Both the position numbers and the translations under genes were made by a program. The notes below the pieces were generated by a model. The model had not been told where the DNA came from. It made no database searches and saw only the letters and a program-made list of their open reading frames with translations. A stretch of 64,000 nt of DNA, taken from the NCBI GenBank assembly GCA_002317155.1, contig DCIR01000062.1, positions 7,460 through 71,459 of the forward strand. The letters run 5' to 3'. Origin of the DNA: Lachnospiraceae bacterium UBA1721. GTDB lineage: Bacteria > Bacillota > Clostridia > Lachnospirales > Lachnospiraceae. This document shows, in pieces, positions 44,991 to 54,375 of the stretch (position 1 is its first letter; each line of letters starts with the position of its first letter).

Positions 44991-45033
44991 CTGTAATTAG
45001 TAATTCTTTTTAATGTAATAAGGAGAATGTTAA

Positions 45034-46254
45034 ATGAGACTTAATCAGATTATTACCAGTCTGTTGGAGACAGATGCCTACAAGTTTTCTATGGGCCAGT
45101 GTATTTATCATCAGTTCTCTGATTATAAGACTACCTGGACCTTTAAGTGCAGAAATAGAGATGTTGTTTTTACTGCAGAAATGATTGATGAAATCAAGGA
45201 GCAGATTGCCGCGTATTGTAAGCTTCGTTTTAGCGAGGAGGAACTGGAATACCTTAACAAGATTGTATGGATTAAGGGCTCATATGTAGATTACCTCAGA
45301 CTCTGGAAACCCAGATATGAGGATTTTGAGATCGTCAGTGATGAGAATGAAAGCTGCGGAATGCGCATTGAGTGTAAGGGAACATGGCTCAATACATCAA
45401 TGTATGAGATTCCTACTCTTGCAATCGTTAATGAAGTATATTTCCGCATGGCATATGATTACGACGAGCTGATGGACAGCTTCAAGGAAAGATTGGATGA
45501 AAAGTATGACAAGCTCGTAAGCGGTGAGTACTGTATCGGTGCGTTTTCTGAGTTCGGTCTTCGCAGAAGACTTTCTGCAGAGGCACAGGAACTGGCGGTT
45601 AAAAAATTGGCTCAGCTTGCAGCTAACAAGGACTGCAGGTCGAAGTTTGTAGGTACTTCGAATGTTTTCCTTGCTAAACAGTTTGGAATTACTCCTGTAG
45701 GAACCATGGCTCACGAGTGGATTATGTGTACCGGTCAGGGTAATCACAAGCACAATCCTGCATACTCTAACTGGTATGCGCTTGACGCATGGGTTAAGGA
45801 ATATGGAGTACTTAACGGAACAGCTCTTACTGATACTATCACTACAGACTGTTTCCTCAGAGATTTCCAGCTTACTTATGCGACGCTGTTCAGCGGTGTG
45901 CGTCATGATTCCGGAGATCCGTTCGTATGGGGTGATAAGATTATCGCTCACTATGAGCATCTTGGAATTGATTCAAAGACTAAGACTTTATTGTTCTCAG
46001 ACAGCCTTGATTTTGATAGAGCTGATAAATTACTTAAGTATTTTGAGGGAAGAGCCAAGGTCGCATTCGGAATCGGAACCTATCTTTCAAACGATACCAA
46101 GGTACCTGCGCTTAACATTGTTATGAAGACTACCAAGTGCAATGGCATGGATGTAGCTAAGGTTTCAGATGTAGACGGTAAGGGTATGTGCAAAAATCCT
46201 GAGTATGTTGAGTATTTGCAGAGATGTATCGAATGGAGAATGAAGCACGATTAA
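45034..46254 (+). CDS. pncB: nicotinate phosphoribosyltransferase
   Basis: A 406-residue enzyme of the Preiss-Handler pathway, making nicotinate mononucleotide from nicotinate and PRPP with ATP. The start NQIITSLLETDAYKFSMGQ, the FRNRD-like KCRNRDVVF, the EFGLRRR block, GTMAHEW and FSGVRHDSGDP are characteristic of PncB. It is followed by a nucleotidyltransferase of the NadD type, so the pair covers two successive steps to NAD. AAGGAG precedes the ATG. Confidence 0.95.
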   Translation: MRLNQIITSLLETDAYKFSMGQCIYHQFSDYKTTWTFKCRNRDVVFTAEMIDEIKEQIAAYCKLRFSEEELEYLNKIVWIKGSYVDYLRLWKPRYEDFEIVSDENESCGMRIECKGTWLNTSMYEIPTLAIVNEVYFRMAYDYDELMDSFKERLDEKYDKLVSGEYCIGAFSEFGLRRRLSAEAQELAVKKLAQLAANKDCRSKFVGTSNVFLAKQFGITPVGTMAHEWIMCTGQGNHKHNPAYSNWYALDAWVKEYGVLNGTALTDTITTDCFLRDFQLTYATLFSGVRHDSGDPFVWGDKIIAHYEHLGIDSKTKTLLFSDSLDFDRADKLLKYFEGRAKVAFGIGTYLSNDTKVPALNIVMKTTKCNGMDVAKVSDVDGKGMCKNPEYVEYLQRCIEWRMKHD

Positions 46255-46275
46255 AGCACAAATAATGAGGTCTTT

Positions 46276-46917
46276 ATGTTGAATGACAAAAAAGATACGG
46301 CAGTGCTGATAATGGGAACTTTTAATCCGATTACCAAAGCACATGTGGCACTTGGAATCGGTGCAAAAGAAAAATTCCCCGAAGCAGACGTAATATATGT
46401 ACCTTCAAATCTGTCATTTATGAAGGGATGGAAAAAAGTCGATGATGATTTTATCAGCGACGATGAACGTATAGAGCTGATTCGTGAAAGTATATCCGAT
46501 TATGCAGATTTCTCGGTTACAGATATTGAGATTACCGGTGTGTCCGACGGCAGAACCTATAACACTGTTCAGTTTATTAAAAAGAGCTATGAAAATGTAG
46601 TTATGGTAATGGGTATCGACAAGCTAAATGAGCTTGATCGCTGGTATAACGCTGAGCAGCTGTTTTCAGAGATACAGGTTCTTGTGTTTGGAAGAAACGG
46701 CGAGAATCTCGAGAGTATGATGACTGATTTTATCAGAAAGCACAGAGATAATTTTAGGGATGCATCGATGCCGGAATGCTATGAATATATATCATCAACA
46801 GCGGTTAGAGATGCAGTTGGGGCAGATAAATTAAAAGAAATAGAAAATGATGTTCCGGAGAAGGTATATTCATTTTTGATAAATAAAAGGGAGATAAACT
46901 ATGAACACAATTCTTGA
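46276..46917 (+). CDS. NadD-like nicotinate-nucleotide adenylyltransferase
   Basis: A 213-residue nucleotidyltransferase of the HxGH superfamily. MGTFNPITKAH is the ATP-binding (T/H)xxH motif, and SSTAVRDAV near the C-terminus is the ISSTxxR motif. Placed 21 bases after pncB, it most likely adenylates nicotinate mononucleotide to deamido-NAD. The N-terminal motif differs slightly from standard NadD (GGSFNPPHxGH), so it may be a divergent paralogue. Its last 17 bases overlap the start of the GH2 gene. Confidence 0.8.
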   Translation: MLNDKKDTAVLIMGTFNPITKAHVALGIGAKEKFPEADVIYVPSNLSFMKGWKKVDDDFISDDERIELIRESISDYADFSVTDIEITGVSDGRTYNTVQFIKKSYENVVMVMGIDKLNELDRWYNAEQLFSEIQVLVFGRNGENLESMMTDFIRKHRDNFRDASMPECYEYISSTAVRDAVGADKLKEIENDVPEKVYSFLINKREINYEHNS

Positions 46918-49867
46918 TTTGTCAGGTAGTTGGGAGTTCGCACTTGATGAAGATAAGCGTGGATTACAGGAGGCGGTTGTTTTTGATGATACTATCAATT
47001 TACCGGGGACCACTTCTCTTGCTAAAAAAGGTAAGCCCAACAGAGTCAGAGAAACATATTTTTTGACTGAGGTTCATAAGTTCGAGGGATACGCCTGGTA
47101 TAGAAAACAGGTAAAGCTTCCTCTCAAAAAATCAGAAGTTAAGGATAAGCATTTTTATCTCACATTGGAGAGAACAAGAATCTCTTATGTGTGGGTTGAT
47201 GATGAGTTTGCCGGTGTGCAGGACAGTCTTGTTGCCAAGCATGTGTATGATTTGACAGGTCTGGTCAAGTCTGCCAATCCGACAATTACAATCATGGTAT
47301 CCAATGTTGATTATGCGGCGCCCGGTGGACATATGACTTCACCTGATACTCAGACAAACTGGAACGGTATCCTTGGTGAAATCTCTCTCGAAGTATGTGA
47401 CAGTGTAAGAATTTCACATGCTTCTACATTCTGTGATTATAAAAATAAACAGGCAATTATTGGTGCGAGCATCGAAAGCTTCGGCAAGCGTGTTAACAAG
47501 ACCGAGGTTATTGTAAGCGCTGATTTGTGCCGCCTTAAGCCTGAACTTCTTGCTGTAGACAGTGACTGCAGTATCTGGGAGGATATTGCCGCACATCATC
47601 AGGCAGATAAGACCGATATGGATATCCTCGACAGCTATCTTAATATCAAAAAGGATGCCGTAGAGGTAATGACAGAGAAGGTTGAGCTTCGCTATGGAAG
47701 CAATGATGTTGAGATAAGATTACACCTTCCTTCTAATGCTAAAAAGTGGGACGAGGAAGATCCATGGCTCTACAGAATTAAGCTGACCTGCGGAACTTCT
47801 ACTAAGATTCTTTGGTTCGGATACAGAGAGTTCAAGGCCGCAGGAGATCATTTTGAAATAAATGGAACTAGAGCCTTTTTAAGAGGTCGTCATCAGGGTA
47901 TGCTTTTCCCTCTTTCAGGATTTGCTCCGATGAATGTAACCGGATGGCTTAAGGATTTTAAGATTGTTAAAAACTGGGGTCTCAATCATGAGAGATGCCA
48001 TACCTGTACTCCGCCTGAGGCAGCTTTTTTGGCAGCAGATTTATTGGGATTTTATATTCAGCCCGAGATACCTTTCTGGGGTACCTGGGTAGGTGAGAAT
48101 GACGAAAAATACAGTGAAGCAGAAGCAGCTCAGGATTTCCTTACTGTTGAAGGCTTCAATATTCTCGAAGAGTATGCAGGACATCCCTCATTCGTTATGA
48201 TGTCAATGGGTAATGAGCTGTGGGGCGATAAGGATGCACTGAATGAATTGATGGGTGGATACAAGGCTGTCAGACCTGACATATTATTTACTCAGGGATC
48301 TAATAATTTCCAGTGGATGCCTAACATTTTGCCAAACGATGATTTCTTCTCAGGCGTGCGCTTCTCAATCGACAGACAAATCAGAGGCTCATATGCTCAG
48401 TGTGATGCGCCGCTTGGACGCGTCCAGAAGGGTACTCCTCGCACGGATTGGAATTACGATGAAGCAATTGTTCCTTCAAGCTCATCTGTAAACAATGTTA
48501 ATTCTAAAGATGGTAGTATAGAAATACAGTATGGCACAGGCGTTAAGAAGGTTAAGCTTGGTGAAGCAGGCGGAGAGCTTATTCCAAATATTCCTGTAGT
48601 GTCTCATGAGATTGGTCAGTATTTTATGTATCCCAATTATGATGAGATTCGAGAGTATAAGGGTGTGCTTCAGGCAAGAAACCTTGAGATTTTCCAGGAA
48701 AGACTGGATGACGTGAGTCTGTATCATCGTGATAAGTGGTATTTCAGATCATCGGGTGAACTTGCTGTTGCATGCTATAAAGAGGAAATCGAGGCAGCAC
48801 TCAGAAGCAGTAAATTGTCAGGATTCCAGATGCTTGATCTTCAGGATTTCACCGGACAGGGAACCGCTCTTGTAGGACCGCTTAACAGCCTCATGCAGAA
48901 TAAGGGACATATTGAACCTGCTGAATGGAGAAACTTCTGTGCGAGAATTGTTGTTCTTGGTGAATTCTCTTCATATGTGGTTCAGAATGGTCAGACATTT
49001 GACTTAGGAGTAAAGCTTGCGTTATTTAGCAAGAAGAAAATAAAGGCAGCCACTGTAAAGGCAACACTTACTGACAGATTTGAGAATAAGGTTGTAGCCC
49101 AAGCATGTATCGAAGCCGGCAAGCTTGACAAGACTGGTTTGCATAATATTGGAAACACATCACTTGTTATTCCGGAAGGAAAGGATGCAAAAAGCTATGA
49201 GCTTAAGCTTGAACTGATCGCAGAAGATGAAATCATAGCGACTAATTCTTATGTACTGTGGAGCTATCCTAAGGCTAAGAAGAACAGAGTTCCCAAGAAT
49301 GTAATCGTTGCCAACGATATCCGCGAAGTTATGGATTCTGTTGATGAAGGCAAACCGATTTTGTTCTATCTTTCACCTGAGAAAAATTCGAGAGGGCTGC
49401 CCGGAGCATACTGTGCAGATTTCTGGAACTATCCGATGTTTAAGAGTATATCTGAAAGCATGAACAAGACTCTTCCTGTAGGAAGCCTTGGTACATTGAT
49501 ATTACGCGGACATCCTGCATTGGCAGAATTCCCTTGTGAGAGTTATACTACACCTCAGTGGTTTGATATTATTGAGCGTAGCCGTGTTAGTAATCTTTCC
49601 GGTATCGGTCTCAGATCGATTGTGACCGTGATTGATAACTGTGAACGCAATAATAATCTTGGTATTATTTATGAGTTCGAGGTAATGGATGGAAAGAATG
49701 GACCCTGCCATGTGGTTGTATGTACCAGTCCTTTGCCGAAGCTTATCGAAGAAGGAAGTGCGGTAGCAGCTACACTTGAGAAGAGTATTCTTAAGTATCT
49801 TGCATCAGGCAGTTATTTGTGTGAAGTAAGAACTAATGCAAGTGCATTAAAGAGACTTTCTGATTAA
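46901..49867 (+). CDS. GH2 family glycoside hydrolase (beta-galactosidase/beta-mannosidase type)
   Basis: A 988-residue GH2 enzyme without signal peptide. The sugar-binding sandwich opens with LDLSGSWEFALDED and continues to TNWNGILGEISLEV; an immunoglobulin-like domain follows, then the barrel with FEINGTRAFLRGRHQG, the acid/base Glu in MGNELWG (Glu439) and the nucleophile in SHEIGQY (Glu570). The C-terminal 350 residues are beta-rich. The exact sugar is not predictable. The gene overlaps the NadD-like gene by 17 bases, so the enzyme is translated from the NAD-salvage operon, an odd combination. AAAGGGAG precedes the ATG. Confidence 0.88.
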   Translation: MNTILDLSGSWEFALDEDKRGLQEAVVFDDTINLPGTTSLAKKGKPNRVRETYFLTEVHKFEGYAWYRKQVKLPLKKSEVKDKHFYLTLERTRISYVWVDDEFAGVQDSLVAKHVYDLTGLVKSANPTITIMVSNVDYAAPGGHMTSPDTQTNWNGILGEISLEVCDSVRISHASTFCDYKNKQAIIGASIESFGKRVNKTEVIVSADLCRLKPELLAVDSDCSIWEDIAAHHQADKTDMDILDSYLNIKKDAVEVMTEKVELRYGSNDVEIRLHLPSNAKKWDEEDPWLYRIKLTCGTSTKILWFGYREFKAAGDHFEINGTRAFLRGRHQGMLFPLSGFAPMNVTGWLKDFKIVKNWGLNHERCHTCTPPEAAFLAADLLGFYIQPEIPFWGTWVGENDEKYSEAEAAQDFLTVEGFNILEEYAGHPSFVMMSMGNELWGDKDALNELMGGYKAVRPDILFTQGSNNFQWMPNILPNDDFFSGVRFSIDRQIRGSYAQCDAPLGRVQKGTPRTDWNYDEAIVPSSSSVNNVNSKDGSIEIQYGTGVKKVKLGEAGGELIPNIPVVSHEIGQYFMYPNYDEIREYKGVLQARNLEIFQERLDDVSLYHRDKWYFRSSGELAVACYKEEIEAALRSSKLSGFQMLDLQDFTGQGTALVGPLNSLMQNKGHIEPAEWRNFCARIVVLGEFSSYVVQNGQTFDLGVKLALFSKKKIKAATVKATLTDRFENKVVAQACIEAGKLDKTGLHNIGNTSLVIPEGKDAKSYELKLELIAEDEIIATNSYVLWSYPKAKKNRVPKNVIVANDIREVMDSVDEGKPILFYLSPEKNSRGLPGAYCADFWNYPMFKSISESMNKTLPVGSLGTLILRGHPALAEFPCESYTTPQWFDIIERSRVSNLSGIGLRSIVTVIDNCERNNNLGIIYEFEVMDGKNGPCHVVVCTSPLPKLIEEGSAVAATLEKSILKYLASGSYLCEVRTNASALKRLSD

Positions 49868-49881
49868 CGAGGAATTAAGTA

Positions 49882-51261
49882 ATGAACGAGTTAACTGAAC
49901 AAAAAGAGAAAAAAACAAAAAAGCGATTAAGCAAGGGAATGATAGTTCTTTTCAGCCTTTGTGGCGTCCTGCTTGTTCTTATTGGCGTGGTTGTGTATTT
50001 GTTTGTCTCAAGACCGACATTTTTCAACGGTATCCTGAGTGATATCATGCTTGTCAGACTGGCCAGAGATAAAGAGATTGAGTGCGAGGTGGATGCTGAT
50101 ATCAGCTACGGAACATTTTCAGCTGAAACTGATGCGAGATTCTGGAGAACTGAGCTTAAAGACGGCAAAATGGCAACGATGGTAGAAATCGGCAATATAA
50201 CCGTTTATTTTGTCGATGGATGCGTATATTTGGAAAATGGACGAGGCTTTAAGACCGAGGGAAAGGGCAACGCAGATTACAGTAAGGCAATCAGCGCTTT
50301 GCCGGAACTTTTGGACGGTTATACCGTTTATTCTGAAAAAACATCTGACGGAACAGAGTATTACGTTACCGTAACAGGTGACGGAGCAATTGACTATGTC
50401 ACAGAGCTCTATCCTGATTATGCGGATAAGATTGACGACGTAGAAGATATTGAAATAAGACTTGTTACAGAGAAGTGGAGGATAACCCAGATAAGAGTTG
50501 AGGGTTCAGCTACTCTTGAGAATGGTACTGAGGCAGAGCTTGATGCGGTCATAGATGTTATCCCTCAGTCGGAGCGCAGTGAACATAAGCTTCCGCAGGA
50601 AGTTTTGGATGCGTTGGATGACGATGTAGAGGCGCTTACGATTTCACAGGAAATGATTGACCTCGGATATGCAATCAGCAGATTTTATTCTAAGGATCCT
50701 AATGCAGCACAGATTTCTGTATCTACCGACGTGGCATTTATTGAGCTTGGTTATGACAATATGGGATGGTACAGATTCACAGTCGATGATGAGTGGATTA
50801 ACTATGTCAATGTAGGAAGTAAAAAGTATTATTATAATGGCAACGGCTCATGCAATGCAGAAGGAGAGATGCTCAGCGAGGTTGAAGAGGGACCGGTAGA
50901 CATAGCTAAGGTTGTCGATTCGGTATATGATATTTTCCTTGAGAAAAAATTCAATGCGACTGAAGAAAACGGTGAGGATATATATACCATAGACCTTGAT
51001 AAGGAAGATATTTCCAAACTGGTTGATACCTATCTTCCTAAGTTCCTTTCTTATGCGGATAAGGTTGATACAGCCACTGCGACACTTAGAGTGGTTGAGG
51101 GACAGGTTACAGAACTTTCGGTTGTACTCAGCGGAAGTGTTCAGATATTCTTCATTAACAAGAGCTTTAATGTCTGGCTTACATTTACCCCTACAACAGA
51201 CATGGATTCTATAGAATTTGATGTTCCTGATGAAGTGGCAGAGACATTGTTAGGAAAGTAA
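49882..51261 (+). CDS. membrane-anchored protein with two repeated extracytoplasmic domains
   Basis: A 459-residue protein: basic cytoplasmic N-terminus (1-19), one membrane helix (about 20-45), then two related beta-rich domains. The first (about 65-250) and second (about 285-458) follow the same order: an IS(Y/V)-type opening strand, a Y-V-D/N-G turn, an acidic helix ending in YADK(I/V)D, and a closing run ending LPQEVLDAL against VPDEVAETL. I do not recognise a named family; the fold may resemble LppX-like lipid-binding lipoproteins. It lies between the GH2 gene and a Dus gene with short gaps. Function unknown. Confidence 0.7.
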   Translation: MNELTEQKEKKTKKRLSKGMIVLFSLCGVLLVLIGVVVYLFVSRPTFFNGILSDIMLVRLARDKEIECEVDADISYGTFSAETDARFWRTELKDGKMATMVEIGNITVYFVDGCVYLENGRGFKTEGKGNADYSKAISALPELLDGYTVYSEKTSDGTEYYVTVTGDGAIDYVTELYPDYADKIDDVEDIEIRLVTEKWRITQIRVEGSATLENGTEAELDAVIDVIPQSERSEHKLPQEVLDALDDDVEALTISQEMIDLGYAISRFYSKDPNAAQISVSTDVAFIELGYDNMGWYRFTVDDEWINYVNVGSKKYYYNGNGSCNAEGEMLSEVEEGPVDIAKVVDSVYDIFLEKKFNATEENGEDIYTIDLDKEDISKLVDTYLPKFLSYADKVDTATATLRVVEGQVTELSVVLSGSVQIFFINKSFNVWLTFTPTTDMDSIEFDVPDEVAETLLGK

Positions 51262-51263
51262 AT

Positions 51264-52193
51264 ATGCAATATTACATGGCGCCCCTCGAGGGGATAACAA
51301 CATATATATTCAGAGGCGCTTATCATAAGTTTTACAGAGACTGTGATAAATATTTCACTCCTTTTCTTGCGAGCAAGAGGTTATCATATAAAGAGACAAA
51401 TGAGATTAAGCCGGAGAATAACGAGGGCATGAATCTTGTTCCGCAGATACTGTCGAATAATATAGAAACCTTTATTGAGATTGCGCGCCAGATTAAGGAC
51501 TTCGGATATGATACTGTAAATATCAATTTGGGATGTCCTTCGGGAACTGTGGTTTCCAGAAAGCGTGGAGCGGGACAGCTTGCGGATACTTATGCGCTTG
51601 AAAAATTTCTGGATGAAGTTTTTGAAAAATGTCCCATGAAGATATCGGTTAAGACCAGAGTGGGAATGTATGATACCTGTGAGTGGGAAGATATTCTTGC
51701 GGTATATGCTAAGTTCCCGTTGGAGGAATTGATTATTCATCCCAGACTCAGGGAAGACTATTATAAGGGTAAGCCCAGACTGGAAACGGTAAAGCAGGCA
51801 ATCGCGGCGCAGTTGCCATTTCCGATATGCTATAACGGAGATATAACTTCTACCGCAACGTTTACCGATATAATAAAGGAACTGCCGACTGTTGACAGAG
51901 TGATGGTGGGCAGAGGATTACTCAGGAATCCGGCATTAGTCAGTGAGTTAAGCGGAAGCGACAAAAAAGATTGTCTCGAAGCGTTTATGAGCGAACTGGC
52001 TAATCGCTATGAGGAGCAGTACGGAGTAGGGCAGGATACCAATTGTCTGTTTAAGCTCAAGGATGTATGGAATCATCTGGGAATGAATTATCCCGAAAAT
52101 GAGAAGCTTCTTAAGGCAATCCGTAAATCAGATACGTTAAGTGAATACAGGATTGCAGTAAAAAGATTTTTTGCACAGAGAGAATCAGTATGA
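51264..52193 (+). CDS. tRNA-dihydrouridine synthase (Dus family)
   Basis: A 309-residue FMN enzyme reducing uridine to dihydrouridine in tRNA. It opens with YYMAPLEGITTYIFR, has NINLGCPSGTVVSRKRGAGQL with the conserved catalytic Cys, then ISVKTRVG, ELIIHPR, ICYNGDI and MVGRGLLRNP. The standard Dus block is easy to see, though the subfamily (DusA, B or C) is not. Two bases separate it from the gene before, and its stop overlaps the next start (ATGA), suggesting one transcript. Confidence 0.92.
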   Translation: MQYYMAPLEGITTYIFRGAYHKFYRDCDKYFTPFLASKRLSYKETNEIKPENNEGMNLVPQILSNNIETFIEIARQIKDFGYDTVNINLGCPSGTVVSRKRGAGQLADTYALEKFLDEVFEKCPMKISVKTRVGMYDTCEWEDILAVYAKFPLEELIIHPRLREDYYKGKPRLETVKQAIAAQLPFPICYNGDITSTATFTDIIKELPTVDRVMVGRGLLRNPALVSELSGSDKKDCLEAFMSELANRYEEQYGVGQDTNCLFKLKDVWNHLGMNYPENEKLLKAIRKSDTLSEYRIAVKRFFAQRESV

Positions 52194-53413
52194 AAAGAAT
52201 TATGAGAAAGCTTGTACAGGCATTGATGGCTACAGGTGTGATAGCCGGATGTATATGCGGGTGTGCGAGCTCTTCGGAGGGAGAAGATACTTCACAGGAA
52301 GTATCTGTAACAACTGATAATAATGTGGCTGATTTATCAACAGACAGTCAGCTTGCACTTATGGTTGCAAATAAGTCGACCTGGTATGTGGAGCCGAATG
52401 AAGAGTGGATATGCTATGTAGGCGTGTCGGATTTGGACGGCAACGGTCGATTGGAGATTACGGTTTCGAGGGAGGAAGCCGGATCGTATGTTAATACTCA
52501 GTTTTATATGTATGAGGTTGACGAGAGCGGTACAGAACTGGCTAAGGTTACTGTTGACCTTGGTGATGCTGAGAGAATGCCCGACATTTCTCTTAACAAC
52601 GTGATTGACTGTTATCATGAAGGCAGTGATTATTATTACTCGGTAACAGACTGTGATATGTCGGATTATTCAATTTATGAATATGACAATTACATGATGA
52701 AGCTGGAGAACGGAACATTGACAGGAACATTGTTCTCACGCATGGTGTTCAATCTTGCCGATGATGAGACTCCTGAAAAATATTATGGTGCAGACGGAAG
52801 CGAGACCGATGCCAAGACCTATGCCGATGCACAGTATGAGTGCGCCAAGACATTGGTCGGAAGCGATTGTGAGCTGTACAGACAGATTATGGGCTTTCAA
52901 TGCTATGATGAAGAATCAGATTTTTCGGAAGTGCTTAAGCTTTCATATGAGAAACTGATGCTTTTGGATGAAGTGGCGTATGAGGAGTATTTGAATGACA
53001 GATATTCGGGCAGCAGTTCTGCCAGCCTTGGTCTTGATGAGATAGGTGCGCTTTATTATACCGATATCGATGAAGATTATCTTAAAAATAAGAGATGGAC
53101 AAGCTTCTATGTGTCTAATTTTGAGACAGGCGCAGAGAATGATTATATAAGTAATGGCGGAGAGGGTTCCCGCTTTGAAACCGAGGTTATTTTCTTTGCG
53201 AATGATGGAACCGGCTACTATGTTGATCCGGAAGGTGAAGTGATTAACTTTACCTGGAGCGTCAATGATGGCGGAAGCGCTGAGGCTGTGATGGATGGCG
53301 ACACATACAGAAACTCAATATTTGGATATACTCTGGTGGGAAACGATGGATTAGAGTATAGAACTATTGCATTTGAGTATAAAAATGAATATATTTATTC
53401 GATGTGTGAATAA
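52190..53413 (+). CDS. acidic lipoprotein, unknown
   Basis: A 407-residue predicted lipoprotein with a signal peptide of about 20 residues and lipobox VIAGC (Cys21; CICGC follows, so Cys25 is an alternative). The mature protein is strongly acidic and rich in Tyr and Asp, with a VSDLDGNGRLEI segment that looks like an EF-hand-like calcium loop (DxDxNG). No enzyme motif is seen. It overlaps the Dus gene by 4 bases. Expected location is the outer face of the membrane. Function unknown. Confidence 0.7.
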   Translation: MKRIMRKLVQALMATGVIAGCICGCASSSEGEDTSQEVSVTTDNNVADLSTDSQLALMVANKSTWYVEPNEEWICYVGVSDLDGNGRLEITVSREEAGSYVNTQFYMYEVDESGTELAKVTVDLGDAERMPDISLNNVIDCYHEGSDYYYSVTDCDMSDYSIYEYDNYMMKLENGTLTGTLFSRMVFNLADDETPEKYYGADGSETDAKTYADAQYECAKTLVGSDCELYRQIMGFQCYDEESDFSEVLKLSYEKLMLLDEVAYEEYLNDRYSGSSSASLGLDEIGALYYTDIDEDYLKNKRWTSFYVSNFETGAENDYISNGGEGSRFETEVIFFANDGTGYYVDPEGEVINFTWSVNDGGSAEAVMDGDTYRNSIFGYTLVGNDGLEYRTIAFEYKNEYIYSMCE

Positions 53414-53455
53414 CGCAGATTTTGATATCGCTTTTTCGATATAAGAGGAATGGAT

Positions 53456-54364
53456 ATGTGGATTGCAGAAAACTGGAAAGATTATGAGGTTATAGATACC
53501 TCTGACGGAGAAAAACTTGAGCATTGGGGAGAGTATACCCTGGTTCGTCCCGATCCTCAGGTGCTTTGGAGTACCGGACATGAGGATAAGGGTTGGAAGA
53601 AAAAGAACGGACACTATCATCGCTCTAACAAGGGCGGCGGTGAGTGGGAGTTTTTCAATCTTCCCGAGGAGTGGAGCATCAAATATAAGCTTCCGCTGTC
53701 AATGGATACACATGGTGTGCGTTCAAATGAGCTGACATTCCACCTTAAGCCGTTCAGCTTTAAGCACACAGGTGTTTTCCCTGAGCAGGCAGTTAACTGG
53801 GATTGGACTTCTCAGATTATCAGCAAGAAGGTATCAGAAGGTAAGGAGATGAAGGTGCTTAACCTTTTTGCCTATACCGGTGGTGCAACAATAGCCGCAG
53901 CCGCTGCGGGTGCATCGGTTACTCATGTAGATGCATCAAAGGGAATGGTTGCATGGGCTAAGGAAAATGCGGTTTCATCAGGACTCGGAGATGCTCCCAT
54001 AAGATGGCTGGTAGATGACTGTACCAAGTTTGTTGAGCGCGAAATCAGACGTGGCAATACCTACGATGGAATTATCATGGATCCTCCTTCCTACGGAAGA
54101 GGACCTAAGGGTGAGACCTGGAAAATAGAGGAGTGCATCTGGCCTTTCATTAAGCTGGCGGCACAGCTTCTTTCTAAGGACTCAAGCTTTTTCCTTATCA
54201 ACAGTTATACAACAGGACTTCAGCCTGCAGTTCTTACATATATGCTTAACAGTGCAGTTGTTCCTGAATTTGGCGGACATGTCGAGGCTTCGGAGATAGG
54301 ACTTCCTGTTAAAAATAACGGACTTGTTCTTCCCTGCGGTGCTTCGGGACGCTGGGTAAAATAA
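53456..54364 (+). CDS. class I SAM-dependent methyltransferase (RlmI/RlmL-like)
   Basis: About 302 residues. The C-terminal Rossmann methyltransferase has motif I NLFAYTGGATIAAAAAG, the acidic VTHVDASKGM, and the catalytic DPPSYGRG, as in the rRNA (cytosine-C5) methyltransferase RlmI group, but without the PUA domain. The N-terminal part includes RSNELTFHLKPFSFKHTGVFPEQ, common in short clostridial members. The start at 53456 is chosen because GAGGAA sits just upstream; the ATG at 53450 overlaps that site. The target, probably rRNA, is inferred. Confidence 0.85.
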   Translation: MWIAENWKDYEVIDTSDGEKLEHWGEYTLVRPDPQVLWSTGHEDKGWKKKNGHYHRSNKGGGEWEFFNLPEEWSIKYKLPLSMDTHGVRSNELTFHLKPFSFKHTGVFPEQAVNWDWTSQIISKKVSEGKEMKVLNLFAYTGGATIAAAAAGASVTHVDASKGMVAWAKENAVSSGLGDAPIRWLVDDCTKFVEREIRRGNTYDGIIMDPPSYGRGPKGETWKIEECIWPFIKLAAQLLSKDSSFFLINSYTTGLQPAVLTYMLNSAVVPEFGGHVEASEIGLPVKNNGLVLPCGASGRWVK

Positions 54365-54375
54365 TCGGTAGAGAT

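Noticed and set aside
45397..45960. 187-codon frame on the - strand
   Set aside because: Fully antisense to pncB and without domain or start signal.
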